64,000 bases of DNA, from contig NZ_JABKDE010000003.1 of the NCBI RefSeq assembly GCF_013623835.1, positions 62,001 through 126,000 of the forward strand. Direction: 5' to 3'. The DNA comes from Brevibacterium oceani. GTDB taxonomy: Bacteria; Actinomycetota; Actinomycetes; Actinomycetales; Brevibacteriaceae. Under the pieces are notes generated by a model that made no database searches, had not been told where the DNA came from, and saw only the letters and a program-made list of their open reading frames with translations. Below, in pieces: positions 38,214 through 47,337 of this stretch; position 1 is the stretch's first letter, and each line of letters opens with the position of its first letter. The position numbers were made by a program, and so were the translations under genes.

Positions 38214-40141
38214 TGGGATTCTCCTCGAACGAGTGCACTGCTTGAGGACTGCGCATCGCTGGAAGTCTCTGCTCCATTGGAGGAGTTTGCCCGGAGTTCG
38301 GAGAGGTCGATGACCCTGTCCGCGGCGAGGATGGCCTCGGGGCGGTGGGCGATCATGATGACGGTACGCTCGGCGCCGAGGCGGCCCAGCGCCTCGAGGA
38401 TCGCAGCCTCTCCGGCGAGGTCGACCTGCGAGGTGGGTTCGTCGAAGAGAAGGATCGGGGCATCCCGCAGCCAGGCGCGGGCGATCGCCAACCTCTGTGC
38501 CTGCCCGCCGGAGAGCAGCCGTCCGTGATCGCCGACCTCGGTGGCCAACCCATCGGGCATCGCTTCGACGTCGGTGCGCAGTCCTGCGAAGTCAAGGGCC
38601 TCCCACAGCAGGGAGTCGTCGGCTGCGTGGTCGTCGGCAGGGAGGGCGAGGCGGAGGTTGTCGGCGATCGTGCCCATGAACAGGAAGGTCCGCTGCTCGA
38701 CGACGCCGAGGTGGGAACGCACAGCTGCCTCGGTGGGGAGGTGTTCGCACGGTTCCCGTTCGGCAGGATCGTGGGTGTCGACCTGGCTGGCCGCCTCGGT
38801 GAGGGTGTCGGCGCTGCCGGAGCCGCTGCTGGTCGGGATTCCGTCGACGATGACCTGCCCCGTCTGCGGTGTCAGGTGGGCCTGGATGAGTGCCGAGAGG
38901 GTGGATTTGCCGACCCCGCTCGGCCCAACGATCGCGACGCGTTCTCCTCGTTCGATGCGCAGATCGAGGTTGACGAACACCGGTTCGGCACCCGGCCAGC
39001 CGGCCGTGACCGAGCGCAGTTCCAGCGCTGGCGGACGCGGTTCGGTGCTGTGGTCGGCATCGGTCCCAGCGGGGTCGCGGTGGTTGCCGTCGCTGAGGTG
39101 GTCCGTCGCAGTCTCACCGCTCGGTGCCGTGGTGGCCGGCACCTCGGTGCTCGCACTGTGGTCGCCGAGGTGGCCGCTGATCCGCTGCTGGGCGGCCCGG
39201 CCGGAGACGCCGATGTAGAAGAACTGGCCGACGATGTCGACGGGCCCGATGACCAGCGTCGTCATCAGCAGGATGGTCATCCCTTCGCCGAGGCTGAGCG
39301 ACCCGTCGCTCACCCGCGCGACCGTCAGCGCAGCTGCCGCGACGATGACAGTCAGGGAGAACGCGGCGTCGACGACGAGGATGAGGAGCTGATTGCCGGC
39401 GAGGAGACGCATGAGGTTGCGCCGGTGAGCTTCACCTCGGCGGGCGAGATCATCACCGATGCGCCGGCCGACCCGGGCATAGACGATGTCTTCGAGAGCT
39501 GTGATGGCATCGAGGAAACTGCTGGTCAGCTGGCCGCGGGAGCGTCGGTAGGCGGCACCGACGGGTCGGATGAGCCGTCGGAAGCCGCCGATGAATACGG
39601 GCACGAGGAGGACGAGGAGGGCGACCCAGCCGGCGACCTCGGCGCTCGTGGTCAGTGCCATGATGCCCAGGACGAGCAGCGGGGTCGTCAGCGCACCGAC
39701 GATGGGGCCGAGGAATCCGGCGCGGTAGTGTGCGGTGCGGTCGACGGCATCGGTGGCCAGGGAGATGAGGCTGCTCGAGCGCCGGTTGGTGGCCACAGCA
39801 CCGAGGTCGAAGACCCGGCTGATGACGAGGGAGCGCAGCCGACGTTCGGTCGTCGATGAGGCCCAGTCGGAGAAGACGACCCCGCCCCAAGCGCAGGCCA
39901 CGGCGACGGCGATGAGCAGGACGAGACTGATACTCGTCGCTGGAGTCAGTGGCCTGCCGTCGAGGAGGGCGCCGACGCGGACGAAGACGAGGGCGGTTGC
40001 GGCGGCCGAGGCCCACGCGATGACGACGGATGTCCAGAGCATCCAGCGCGGCGTCGCGTCCTTGATATCCGGGTGGAGTGGAGCCTTCTCACCCGAATGC
40101 GGGTGGGCCGAACCCTGCTGCGGATGCCCGGGCGCGCTCAT
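38210..40141 (-). CDS. ABC transporter, fused permease-ATPase (first half of a heterodimer)
   Basis: A 643-residue half-exporter. Six hydrophobic helices occupy about residues 35-310; a Ser/Thr/Asp-rich linker (about 325-370) leads to the ATPase domain with GPSGVGKST, LLSGGQAQRLAIARAW and ILLFDEPTSQVD. A 35-residue insertion rich in Ser, Thr, Asp and Glu sits between Walker A and the Q-loop, which is unusual. Start ATG 40141 has AAAGGCAGG upstream. It pairs with the next gene by a 4-nt overlap. A TGAGAAT-C-ATTCTC box lies 66 nt before the start and suggests iron- or zinc-responsive repression. Confidence 0.87.
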   Translation of the reverse strand: MSAPGHPQQGSAHPHSGEKAPLHPDIKDATPRWMLWTSVVIAWASAAATALVFVRVGALLDGRPLTPATSISLVLLIAVAVACAWGGVVFSDWASSTTERRLRSLVISRVFDLGAVATNRRSSSLISLATDAVDRTAHYRAGFLGPIVGALTTPLLVLGIMALTTSAEVAGWVALLVLLVPVFIGGFRRLIRPVGAAYRRSRGQLTSSFLDAITALEDIVYARVGRRIGDDLARRGEAHRRNLMRLLAGNQLLILVVDAAFSLTVIVAAAALTVARVSDGSLSLGEGMTILLMTTLVIGPVDIVGQFFYIGVSGRAAQQRISGHLGDHSASTEVPATTAPSGETATDHLSDGNHRDPAGTDADHSTEPRPPALELRSVTAGWPGAEPVFVNLDLRIERGERVAIVGPSGVGKSTLSALIQAHLTPQTGQVIVDGIPTSSGSGSADTLTEAASQVDTHDPAEREPCEHLPTEAAVRSHLGVVEQRTFLFMGTIADNLRLALPADDHAADDSLLWEALDFAGLRTDVEAMPDGLATEVGDHGRLLSGGQAQRLAIARAWLRDAPILLFDEPTSQVDLAGEAAILEALGRLGAERTVIMIAHRPEAILAADRVIDLSELRANSSNGAETSSDAQSSSSALVRGESQ

Positions 40142-40206
40142 CTGCCTGCCTTTCGCGGAGTCACCGTGATCTCAATGTGCGGCTCTGAGCAGAGCCCACG
40201 TCCTGT

Positions 40207-40221
40207 TGAGAATCATTCTCT
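40207..40221. promoter_or_regulatory. Fur/Zur-type box before the ABC pair
   Basis: TGAGAAT-C-ATTCTCT is a 7-1-7 inverted repeat with one end mismatch, the form used by Fur-family regulators (Zur boxes read close to TGAAAAT-N-ATTTTCA). It is 66 nt upstream of the ABC start codon. Which metal is sensed is not decided by the sequence. Confidence 0.6.
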
Positions 40222-40265
40222 CACGCAAGGTTGTTCCGCGGCCCTTCGGGCGAGCAGCCGACTCT

Positions 40266-40970
40266 TCACCCGACGGCGGCGAGGGCGGCGTTCCAGCTGC
40301 CGTAGAACTTCCGCACCGCCGCAGCTGATGGCACTTCGCCTTTATGCTCGGCGGCGTAGTCGGTGTAGGACTTGTAGGTGGTTGCCAGCCCGCGGGATTC
40401 GCAGTCGGCGAGGAACTCGCCGATCGCTTTGTCGTAGGCGGCCGCGTCGAAGCGCAGCTGCCCCTTGGCGCGTCCGATCTTGTTCGTGGCCAGGCCAGCA
40501 GATTTGAGTGCCTCGTTCCAGGACCCGAATCGCTGCACCGCGGTCTGGCTGGTCGGCGGCCACACGGTCGCGCCCTTGACCGATGCCGCGCCGAGTCCGC
40601 CGAGCACCGTCTTGCGCAAGACGTCATAGCGGCTGGCAGTGAGGCTCGGGATCTCCGCACGGCCACGGACGTACGCGATGGCGGCGGCCACCTCGGCGAG
40701 GGTGGAGGTCACGGCCGACGCGGAGCCGGTGGTCTGCGCGGAACCCACGGGCTCGCCAGCGCTGTCGGAACCTTCGGATTGAGCTGCCAGGGCGAGCTCC
40801 ACCTCGGCGAGGATGTCCCGGTCGGCCGGGCTGAGCTGGGCGGGATCGGCACTCGCGGGGGTGCCCGGGACGTCGGCGGAATCGAGGCTGCGCGCGGTGA
40901 TGAACAGCAGCGCGCCGAGCACGGCCGGCGACGACGTGTGGGCTTTCCCGGAATCAGACATCCCCTCCAT
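40266..40970 (-). CDS. Hypothetical protein with two HNH-associated helical repeats
   Basis: A 234-residue protein. Two short repeats near the C-terminus, TAVQRFGSWNEALKSAGL (about 150-170) and AAVRKFYGSWNAALAAVG (about 215-234), match the homing-endonuclease-associated repeat (W-aA-G type), which usually aids DNA binding. No HNH catalytic motif is seen. The first half is Ser/Ala-rich and probably disordered. Start ATG 40970 is 1 nt from the stop of the upstream membrane gene, so they form one unit. A DNA- or RNA-binding function is a guess. Confidence 0.7.
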   Translation of the reverse strand: MEGMSDSGKAHTSSPAVLGALLFITARSLDSADVPGTPASADPAQLSPADRDILAEVELALAAQSEGSDSAGEPVGSAQTTGSASAVTSTLAEVAAAIAYVRGRAEIPSLTASRYDVLRKTVLGGLGAASVKGATVWPPTSQTAVQRFGSWNEALKSAGLATNKIGRAKGQLRFDAAAYDKAIGEFLADCESRGLATTYKSYTDYAAEHKGEVPSAAAVRKFYGSWNAALAAVG

Positions 40971-40971
40971 A

Positions 40972-41418
40972 CTACGATCTCAGTCGTCGGCGCGCTCCCA
41001 CGATGGGGCGGCCGCGGGCCTGCCGCACCACCCTGACATCGACCCACACGCTCAGAGCGAGAACGACACCGGCGAGGATTCCGGCGATGGTCATGGCCGC
41101 CAGGGCCGAGTCGAGGATGAGCAGATACCCGCCGCCGAGGATGAGCAGCGAGGCTCCCGCGGAGACGAATGGCCCGGTCAGCGACCCGGCGGCGTCGCTG
41201 CCGTCGATGATCACGTCGATGACCGATGTGAGGACGAACCAGGCGGCGAAGATCCCGAGCGTCGCCAGCAGCGCGTCGGCGAGGTCGAGTCGCATCGGCA
41301 GACGGATCACCCAGCCGATGATGGTTGCGGAGAACGGGAGGACGACCGGCAGGCCCAAGGCCACGAGCACGAATGCCGAGAATGTCAGCGGGCGACGGTG
41401 TCGGTGGGCGATGGTCAT
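40972..41418 (-). CDS. Hypothetical four-helix membrane protein
   Basis: A 148-residue protein with four hydrophobic segments starting near residues 15, 45, 85 and 110, an Arg-rich C-terminus (RRRLRS) and no recognisable domain. It lies downstream of the small multidrug exporter gene and directly upstream of the HNH-repeat gene, all minus strand. Ribosome site AGAGGAAG precedes ATG 41418. Confidence 0.7.
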   Translation of the reverse strand: MTIAHRHRRPLTFSAFVLVALGLPVVLPFSATIIGWVIRLPMRLDLADALLATLGIFAAWFVLTSVIDVIIDGSDAAGSLTGPFVSAGASLLILGGGYLLILDSALAAMTIAGILAGVVLALSVWVDVRVVRQARGRPIVGARRRLRS

Positions 41419-41529
41419 GGGTCTTCCTCTCTCATGTGGTGCTGGGTCGAGTGGTGCGGGATCGGGTGGTGCGGATGCGCGAGGTGCGTCGAGCGCCCGA
41501 AGCGCTGGTGGGTACGGGCCCCGACAACC

Positions 41530-42171
41530 TCAGCCGGCGAACAGGGTGAGCGCGCCGGTGGCGATGAGTGTGGTCAGGGTCGTCCAGGCGATGATGGCGA
41601 TGCCCTGCCAGAGCAGAATCCACGAGGTCTTCACGCCAGCACCGACGAGGATCGTCGAGGTGATCTGGGTGGGGATCGCCAGCGGCCCGAGCAGGCTCGC
41701 TCCGGGAACGCCGAACCGGGTGAGGAAGCGCTTGAACTTGATCCGGCCCTTCGATTCGGGCTTGCCCTCCTCGCCGAGGTTGCCCTCGGCAACCATGTCA
41801 CCTGCGGTCCCATCGGCAGGCAGAGCTTCGACAGCGGTCCCAGCGCCGGCGACACCACCGGTACCGTCGGCGGCAGCCTCGTCGCCGACACCGGCACCGA
41901 CGGCCGCGAGCTTACGCTTCTCGGCCTTGCGAGTGACGACGGCACGGCGGGCTCGGGCGCCGAGGAGCACGATGACGCTCACGCAGACGAAGTTGCCGAT
42001 GGCGCCGGCGATTCCCGCGACGATCGGGTTCATGCCCGCCCAGACGCCGATGATCGAGGAGATCTCCCCTTCGATGAAGGGAACGGCTCCGGCGGCGGCG
42101 ATGATGAAGGGCTGGAGAAGGTCCGGAACGTGGGCGGCGAGCCCCTGGAAGAAATCGATGACGGGGTTCAT
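41530..42171 (-). CDS. Small multidrug export protein family
   Basis: A 213-residue membrane protein of the small multi-drug exporter family. AGAVPFIEGEISSIIGVWAGMNPIVAGIAGAIGNF and TRFGVPGASLLGPLAIPTQITSTI (helical halves) are its landmarks. A Gly/Ala/Asp-rich, about 60-residue insertion separates the halves. ATG 42171 has AGGAGGACACC upstream. A MerR-type promoter with a 19-nt spacer and a palindrome precedes it, and the MerR gene is just upstream on the same strand, so efflux induced by a hydrophobic compound is likely. Confidence 0.83.
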   Translation of the reverse strand: MNPVIDFFQGLAAHVPDLLQPFIIAAAGAVPFIEGEISSIIGVWAGMNPIVAGIAGAIGNFVCVSVIVLLGARARRAVVTRKAEKRKLAAVGAGVGDEAAADGTGGVAGAGTAVEALPADGTAGDMVAEGNLGEEGKPESKGRIKFKRFLTRFGVPGASLLGPLAIPTQITSTILVGAGVKTSWILLWQGIAIIAWTTLTTLIATGALTLFAG

Positions 42172-42238
42172 GGTGTCCTCCTGAACGGTGATCGTCGGAT
42201 CCGGTCCGGTTGAGCCGGATCTCATGGTCGATGTGTTC

Positions 42239-42269
42239 AGTACAGACTGTGTTCTCGGAACAGGGTCAA
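42239..42269 (-). promoter_or_regulatory. MerR-type promoter of the small multidrug exporter gene
   Basis: Read on the minus strand, TTGACC (-35), 19 nt, then TGTACT (-10). Inside the spacer lies the palindrome TGTTC-TCG-GAACA (42250-42262). The long spacer plus a palindrome between the boxes is the hallmark of MerR-activated promoters. Confidence 0.75.
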
Positions 42270-42296
42270 GCCCTCAGCCGCGAACTCAGGAAACCC

Positions 42297-43085
42297 TCAG
42301 TCTTCCTCCTCTTCGCGGATCATCTGCTGGATGTGGGCGTTGAATCGCTCGCGGTCGGCCTCGGGGATGTCAAGGGTCGGGAACACTGCGATGAAGGCGC
42401 GTTGGATGACGTCGATCTGCGCCTTGTTGTAGACCTCGCTGATCGTGCCGATGATGGCGGACTGCCCCATCTTCACGTCGCCTTTCATCCGTGTCGCCGG
42501 TGCAAGCATCCAGGGTTTGGCTTCGAGTTGGCGCTTCATGGTCGGGGCGATCTGTGCGGCCAGGCGCGCACGAGTTTCCTCGTCGGCATCCTCGGGGAGT
42601 TCGTCGACCTCCTGGTCATACGGGGTGGTGTCATCCATGATCGACCGCATCTCCGCCATCACCGATTCGTCGTAGAGGCTCGAGTAGACGTTCATCAGGC
42701 TGCGATCGGCGTGCGACAGCCGTGCGGCGATGTCGATGAATCCCGATGCCGTATCGATCGGTGCCCCGTGTTCGAGGAGTTGGGTCACCTCGGTCCGTGC
42801 TTTCTCCAGCACGGCGATCTGCTCGCCGAGGTCGCGTTCGAGCTGTTTGAGTGCCAGCTGCTGCTGTTCGTGGTCATCATCGACCGAGCCGATGTCGGCC
42901 AACGGAATCCCGAGTTCGCGCATCCGCCGAAGCTGGTGGAGTCGGAGCAGGTGGGAGGCTCCGTACTGTTTGTAGCCGTTGCTCATCCGCTCGGGCTCGG
43001 TGAGCAGCCCGAGCTTGTGATAGTGACGGATCGTGTTGACCGTCGTGCCGGTCAGGCGCGCCAGTTCGCTCGTGCTCCACCCCAC
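42297..43085 (-). CDS. MerR-family regulator with a TipA-like drug-binding domain
   Basis: A 262-residue regulator. Residues 1-70 are the MerR winged helix (WSTSELARLTGTTVNTIRHYHKLGLL), then a long coiled coil (DDDHEQQQLALKQLERDLGEQIAVLEK), and a C-terminal TipAS-like domain (SLYDESVMAEMRSIMDDTT onward). Such proteins bind drugs and twist a 19-bp-spacer promoter into an active form. The likely target is the promoter at 42239-42269 directly downstream, before the small multidrug exporter gene. Confidence 0.88.
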   Translation of the reverse strand: MGWSTSELARLTGTTVNTIRHYHKLGLLTEPERMSNGYKQYGASHLLRLHQLRRMRELGIPLADIGSVDDDHEQQQLALKQLERDLGEQIAVLEKARTEVTQLLEHGAPIDTASGFIDIAARLSHADRSLMNVYSSLYDESVMAEMRSIMDDTTPYDQEVDELPEDADEETRARLAAQIAPTMKRQLEAKPWMLAPATRMKGDVKMGQSAIIGTISEVYNKAQIDVIQRAFIAVFPTLDIPEADRERFNAHIQQMIREEEED

Positions 43086-43187
43086 GGTCGGTCCCCCTCG
43101 TCGGTGCCGTGTCGTTGCCGGATGTGTGTCAGTCTATGCGGTGGTGCTGACATGGACGCCCTCGCAGCCTCGGGCTACCGTGGAACC

Positions 43188-43910
43188 ATGAGCGCACGAT
43201 TCGACGGGGTCGAGGCCCTGGTCTTCGATATGTTCGGCACGGTCGTCGACTGGAGGAACAGTGTCGCCGCCGAGGTGGCCGTGCACTTACGCGATCATGT
43301 TCCCGGTCTCGATGCGCATGAGTTCGCCGATCGCTGGCGGGCGGAGTATCAGCCGTCGATGGAGCGGGTGCGCAGCGGCGGACGCGAGTTCGTCCGGCTC
43401 GATGTGCTCCATCGGGAGAACCTCGAGACCGTGCTCGCCGAGATGGGGGTCGATCCCGCATCGATCCCGACCGAGGTGCTCGATGAGGCGAATCTCGCCT
43501 GGCATCGGCTCGATCCGTGGCCGGATGCGGTCTCCGGGCTGACCCGCTTGAAGGAGCGGTTCATCATCGCGCCGCTGTCGAATGCGAATATCCGCTTGGC
43601 GCTCGACGTCGCCAAACGTGCGGGGCTTCCGTGGGATGCGATCCTCGGCGCCGAGGTGGCTGGTGCCTACAAACCCGAACCCGCCGCGTACCTGCGCACC
43701 GCCGAGGTCCTCGGACTCGAGCCCAACCAAGTAGGCATGGTCGCCGCACACAACAGTGATCTCTCCGCCGCTGCCGAACTCGGGCTGCGCACCGCGTTCG
43801 TCCGTCGACCCGCTGAATATGGGCCGGGGCAGACGACCGACCTCACGGCAGAGGGCGACTGGGACATCGTCGCGGAGGACTTCGAGGATCTGGCTGACCA
43901 GATCGGGTGA
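43188..43910 (+). CDS. HAD-superfamily (S)-2-haloacid dehalogenase type II-like
   Basis: A 240-residue HAD hydrolase. The nucleophile Asp is in FDMFGTVVDWRNSV, followed by PLSNANIRLA (Ser/Asn), AGAYKPEPAAY (Lys) and AAHNSDLSAAAELGL (Asn/Asp), all at the type II haloacid dehalogenase positions. It would remove halide from a 2-halo acid, or act on a phosphate in related members. ATG 43188 has only a weak ribosome site. It is divergent from the MerR gene and unrelated to it in function. Confidence 0.87.
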   Translation: MSARFDGVEALVFDMFGTVVDWRNSVAAEVAVHLRDHVPGLDAHEFADRWRAEYQPSMERVRSGGREFVRLDVLHRENLETVLAEMGVDPASIPTEVLDEANLAWHRLDPWPDAVSGLTRLKERFIIAPLSNANIRLALDVAKRAGLPWDAILGAEVAGAYKPEPAAYLRTAEVLGLEPNQVGMVAAHNSDLSAAAELGLRTAFVRRPAEYGPGQTTDLTAEGDWDIVAEDFEDLADQIG

Positions 43911-43941
43911 CGCATCGAACGGGTGCTGGGTCGGTGTCCCT

Positions 43942-45254
43942 TCAGGATGTCAGCGAGTCGTTATGGGCAGCTCGGCCGGCGAGGATGCCGCCCAGTGCGG
44001 TGATGATCATGCTCAGCGCCAGCAGAACTGCGGTGGCCCAGATCGTTCCACCGAACACGGTCACCGACGCCAAGGCGACCGAAGGCGCGAAGCCGCCGAT
44101 GGCTCCCGAGACGTTGTAGGAGACAGCAACAGCGGTGTAGCGAGACCGATCGGGGAACATGTCCGCCATCATCGAACCCAGCGCCCCGTATGGCAGGCCG
44201 AGCAGCCCGATGCCGACACCGATGCCGATGATCACCAACGGCGGTGAGGCCGTGCCGACCAGAGCCATCAGCGGGAAGGCAAGGACCACAGAGAGCAGCG
44301 CCGTCATTCCTACGGCTTTCCAAGGAGTGAACCGATCCCCGAGCTGACCGCCGAAGAAGATGGCGATGCCCTCGAGGACGGCGCCGAGCATCGTTCCCGT
44401 CAGCAGTATGCCGGCGGCCAGATGGAGTGTCTCGGTGCCGAAGTTGACGATGAAAGTCGTCAGCAGATAGAACGGCGCGCTTCCGACGAGGCTGGCGCAC
44501 ACGCCGATGAGCACGCGACGCCAACTGGTTCGGAGCACATGGAAAAGGGGACCTTGACCGTTCTGTCCTCCTGAACGATCTTCCGAAACTGGGGTGTTTC
44601 GTCGACCTTGAAGCGGATGTAGAGCGCAATGGCCATGAGGAGGAACGACAGGAGGAACGGAACGCGCCAGCCCCATGCGATGAATTGGTCATGGGGAAGC
44701 AATGTCACCACAGCGACGATTCCGCTCGAGCCCAGATTGCCGATCGGTGACCCGTACTGTGGCATCGCGCCGTAGAACGCACGCTTCTCGGGTGGGGCGT
44801 GCTCGACGACCATCAGCACGGCACCGCCCCACTCACCGCCGACGGACATTCCCTCGATGATGCGCAGCACGACGAGCAGAATGGGAGCCCACACCCCGAT
44901 CGTGTTGTATGTCGGCAGCAGACCGATGGCGCCCGAGCTGATGCCCATGACGAGGACTGTGGCGATGAGTGTGTTCCGGCGTCCGATCCTGTCGCCGAGA
45001 TGGCCGAAGACGAGCGACCCCACAGGACGGGCCAAGAAGCCGATGGCGAATGACAGGAACGCCACGATAGTGCCCACAGCGGGATCGAAGGTGGGAAAGA
45101 AGAGCTCATTGAAGGCCAGAGCGGCAATGAGGCCGTAGATGAAATAGTCGTACCACTCGATGGCGGTGCCGATGAGGGAACCTGCCGAGACACGCCGCAG
45201 CTGCGCCGAGTCGATATGCGTTGATCGGGAGCTATCAGCTTCTTCTGCAGTCAT
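43942..45254 (-). pseudogene. Frameshifted MHS-family MFS carrier
   Basis: Two overlapping frames each hold half of one MHS carrier. 45254-44460 gives TM1-6 (GTAIEWYDYFIYG, GDRIGRRNT, RIIEGMSVGGEWGG), and 44554-43942 in another frame gives TM7-12 (TSWRRVLIGVCASLVGSAPF onward). The frames cross at the run AAAAGGGG (plus strand 44543-44550), where one missing base would restore VKVP-LFHVLR. Intact length would be about 437 residues. A homopolymer error in the assembly and a real frameshift are equally possible. The gene follows the ArgE/DapE-type deacylase (34-nt gap) and would have imported its substrate. Confidence 0.8.
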
Positions 45255-45288
45255 GCGACGTCTTCCTCGCCTGGTCCCCTCGGCAGTT

Positions 45289-46569
45289 CTATTTCAACGG
45301 CTCCAACCCACACCACTCGGCGATGAAGAGCGCGATGGTCTTCGTGATGTTGCGGACGGACACGATGTGCACCCTCTCGTCGAAGGCATGGATGTCGAGG
45401 GATCGGGGACCGTAGGTCAGAGTCGGCATCGATCCGTAGTTCGTGTACACCCGACCGTCGAGGTAGCCCGGAGTGGTGAACGACTGCAGGGGCTGGCCGA
45501 ACACATCCTGGTGGGCCGACCCGAGGACGGCCTCAGCTTCTCCGCCTTCTTCGAGCCGATATCCTGCGGCGAAGAAGCCGGTTCGCTCCAGGTGTGGCAG
45601 GCGACTGTCCTGACCGCGCCGGGCGATGCTCGCGTGCCGGACGTGCTCCTGGATCTCTTCCCACGCCTGTTCCGGGTCGATCCCCGGATAGATGGCGGCA
45701 CGCACGGAGATCTCACACCATGACGGGACGCTGGAGGGCCAGTTTCCACCTGAGATCTCTCCGACGTTGAAGTTGATGGGATGATCGACATCCTCGAAGC
45801 CCGGGTACCGGTCCTTCTGACCATTCCAATCCGCCTCGAGTGTGCGCAGGTCGGCGATCACGTCATTTGTCGCGTCGAAGGCGTTGAAGCCCTTGCTCAT
45901 CTCCCGGACATGACTCGGTTTCCCTTCGACACGAACGGTGAACCAGATGACTCCGACGTTGGTTCGAACCAGAGCATTCTCTTCTGGTTCCGGGATGAGC
46001 ACAGCGTCGCCGGTGTAGCCGCGCAGAAGTGCCGAAAGCGCTCCATTGCCGGTGCTCTCCTCTTCCACCACGGATTGGAGATGGATCGGGGCTGTAGGAG
46101 AGAATCCGGCAGCGGTGATCGCGTCGAAGGCGAAGAGGTTGGCAGCGAGCCCGGCTTTCATGTCCCCGGCGCCACGTCCGTACAACCAGCCGTCCTCGAC
46201 TCGTGGCTCGAAGGGCGGTGTAGTCCAATTCTCCACGGGGCCGGTCGGAACGACATCCACATGACCTTGCAGGATCAGGGATCGGCCTTGCGAGACGGCC
46301 GGCCGATAGCTGCCTACGATGTTGAAGTTTTCGTCGTAGGGCACGGTCATCGGTCCGAAGCCCACGTGATCCTCGATGTTCTCTTCGTCGATGCGCCAGC
46401 GGTCGATCTCCAGTCCTCTGGCGGAGAATTCCTGCTCCATGCGGTCCTGGATCGCCGCCTCACTGCCGCGGACAGAAGGACAGCGGATGAGATCTTCGGT
46501 GAACTCAAGCTGACGATCGAACGCGTTGTCGACGGCGTCGGTGATGGCCTGGGCGACTTCTCGATTCAT
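45289..46569 (-). CDS. ArgE/DapE-family M20 deacylase
   Basis: A 426-residue M20 metallopeptidase. The metal ligands appear in LQGHVDVVPTG (His, Asp), GRGAGDMKAG (Asp) and SVVEEESTGNG (Glu-Glu). The dimerisation domain lies about 195-310 (VEGKPSHVREMSKGF). It removes an acyl or amide group from an amino acid-like substrate. It is transcribed with the frameshifted MHS carrier. The substrate is unassigned. Start ATG 46569. Confidence 0.87.
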   Translation of the reverse strand: MNREVAQAITDAVDNAFDRQLEFTEDLIRCPSVRGSEAAIQDRMEQEFSARGLEIDRWRIDEENIEDHVGFGPMTVPYDENFNIVGSYRPAVSQGRSLILQGHVDVVPTGPVENWTTPPFEPRVEDGWLYGRGAGDMKAGLAANLFAFDAITAAGFSPTAPIHLQSVVEEESTGNGALSALLRGYTGDAVLIPEPEENALVRTNVGVIWFTVRVEGKPSHVREMSKGFNAFDATNDVIADLRTLEADWNGQKDRYPGFEDVDHPINFNVGEISGGNWPSSVPSWCEISVRAAIYPGIDPEQAWEEIQEHVRHASIARRGQDSRLPHLERTGFFAAGYRLEEGGEAEAVLGSAHQDVFGQPLQSFTTPGYLDGRVYTNYGSMPTLTYGPRSLDIHAFDERVHIVSVRNITKTIALFIAEWCGLEPLK

Positions 46570-46805
46570 GCTGTGCTCTTCCCAGTTCTCGGGTTGATGG
46601 TTGACGGTTCGGGCCCCGGAGACGCGGATGGCACGTACCTCTGTCGGCTATTCTGCATTCCTCAACGAGGATCCGGAAGAGTGACCGCATTTGCTGTGAT
46701 TGATTGCGCACCCCCTCCCGTCACTTGGATCGAGCGTATAGCGTGGCCGACAGGGACGGGTAGACCGACCCGTACTCCAGCCACCATCTGACGAAAGGTA
46801 CAAGC

Positions 46806-47270
46806 ATGAGCGAGACGAGCATCAGCGCTTCCCGCACGATCGATGCCCCCGTAGAGGACATCTTCCACGTCCTCTCCAATCCAGAGCGTCATGCCGAGAT
46901 CGACGGCTCGGGAATGGTCCAGTCGGATGACAAGACCGATCGCATCACCGAGACCGGCCAAATATTCACGATGAACATGAACTGGGACAAGATGGGCGGC
47001 GACTACAAGACCGACAACCACGTCATCGGCTATGAGGAGAACAAGCTTCTCGCCTGGAAGACGGCACCAGCCGGTGAGGAGCCCCCGGGTTGGGAATGGG
47101 TCTGGGAACTCACGTCCCACAGCCATGACTCGACCGAGGTCTCCGTGACCTATGACTGGAGCGCGGTCACCGACAAGGAGGTGCTCAAGCAGGTCGACTT
47201 CCCGGCCGTCAGCGAAGAGGACCTCGAGTCATCCCTCGGCAACCTTGCAGCAGCGGTGTCCGGGATCTGA
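46806..47270 (+). CDS. SRPBCC-family (START-like) protein
   Basis: A 154-residue polyketide cyclase/dehydrase-like protein. ASRTIDAPVEDIFHVLSNPERH is the family N-terminus, and the rest alternates as strands of a helix-grip fold. Members bind lipids or hydrophobic ligands. AAAGGTACAAGC precedes ATG 46806. It is single, and a hairpin terminator follows at 47279-47302. Confidence 0.85.
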   Translation: MSETSISASRTIDAPVEDIFHVLSNPERHAEIDGSGMVQSDDKTDRITETGQIFTMNMNWDKMGGDYKTDNHVIGYEENKLLAWKTAPAGEEPPGWEWVWELTSHSHDSTEVSVTYDWSAVTDKEVLKQVDFPAVSEEDLESSLGNLAAAVSGI

Positions 47271-47278
47271 CGGCCCGC

Positions 47279-47302
47279 AGCAGCCCGTACACCCGGGCTG
47301 CT
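47279..47302. terminator. Bidirectional hairpin terminator
   Basis: AGCAGCCCG (47279-47287) pairs perfectly with CGGGCTGCT (47294-47302) around a 6-nt loop, in the gap between the convergent SRPBCC and 99-residue genes. Confidence 0.7.
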
Positions 47303-47337
47303 CACGCCTGACAGCACCCTGACGGCCCTGATCGAGC

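Noticed and set aside
38345..39859. 504-codon plus-strand frame over the ABC transporter
   Set aside because: Shadow of the ABC gene, whose Walker and signature motifs are all on the minus strand.
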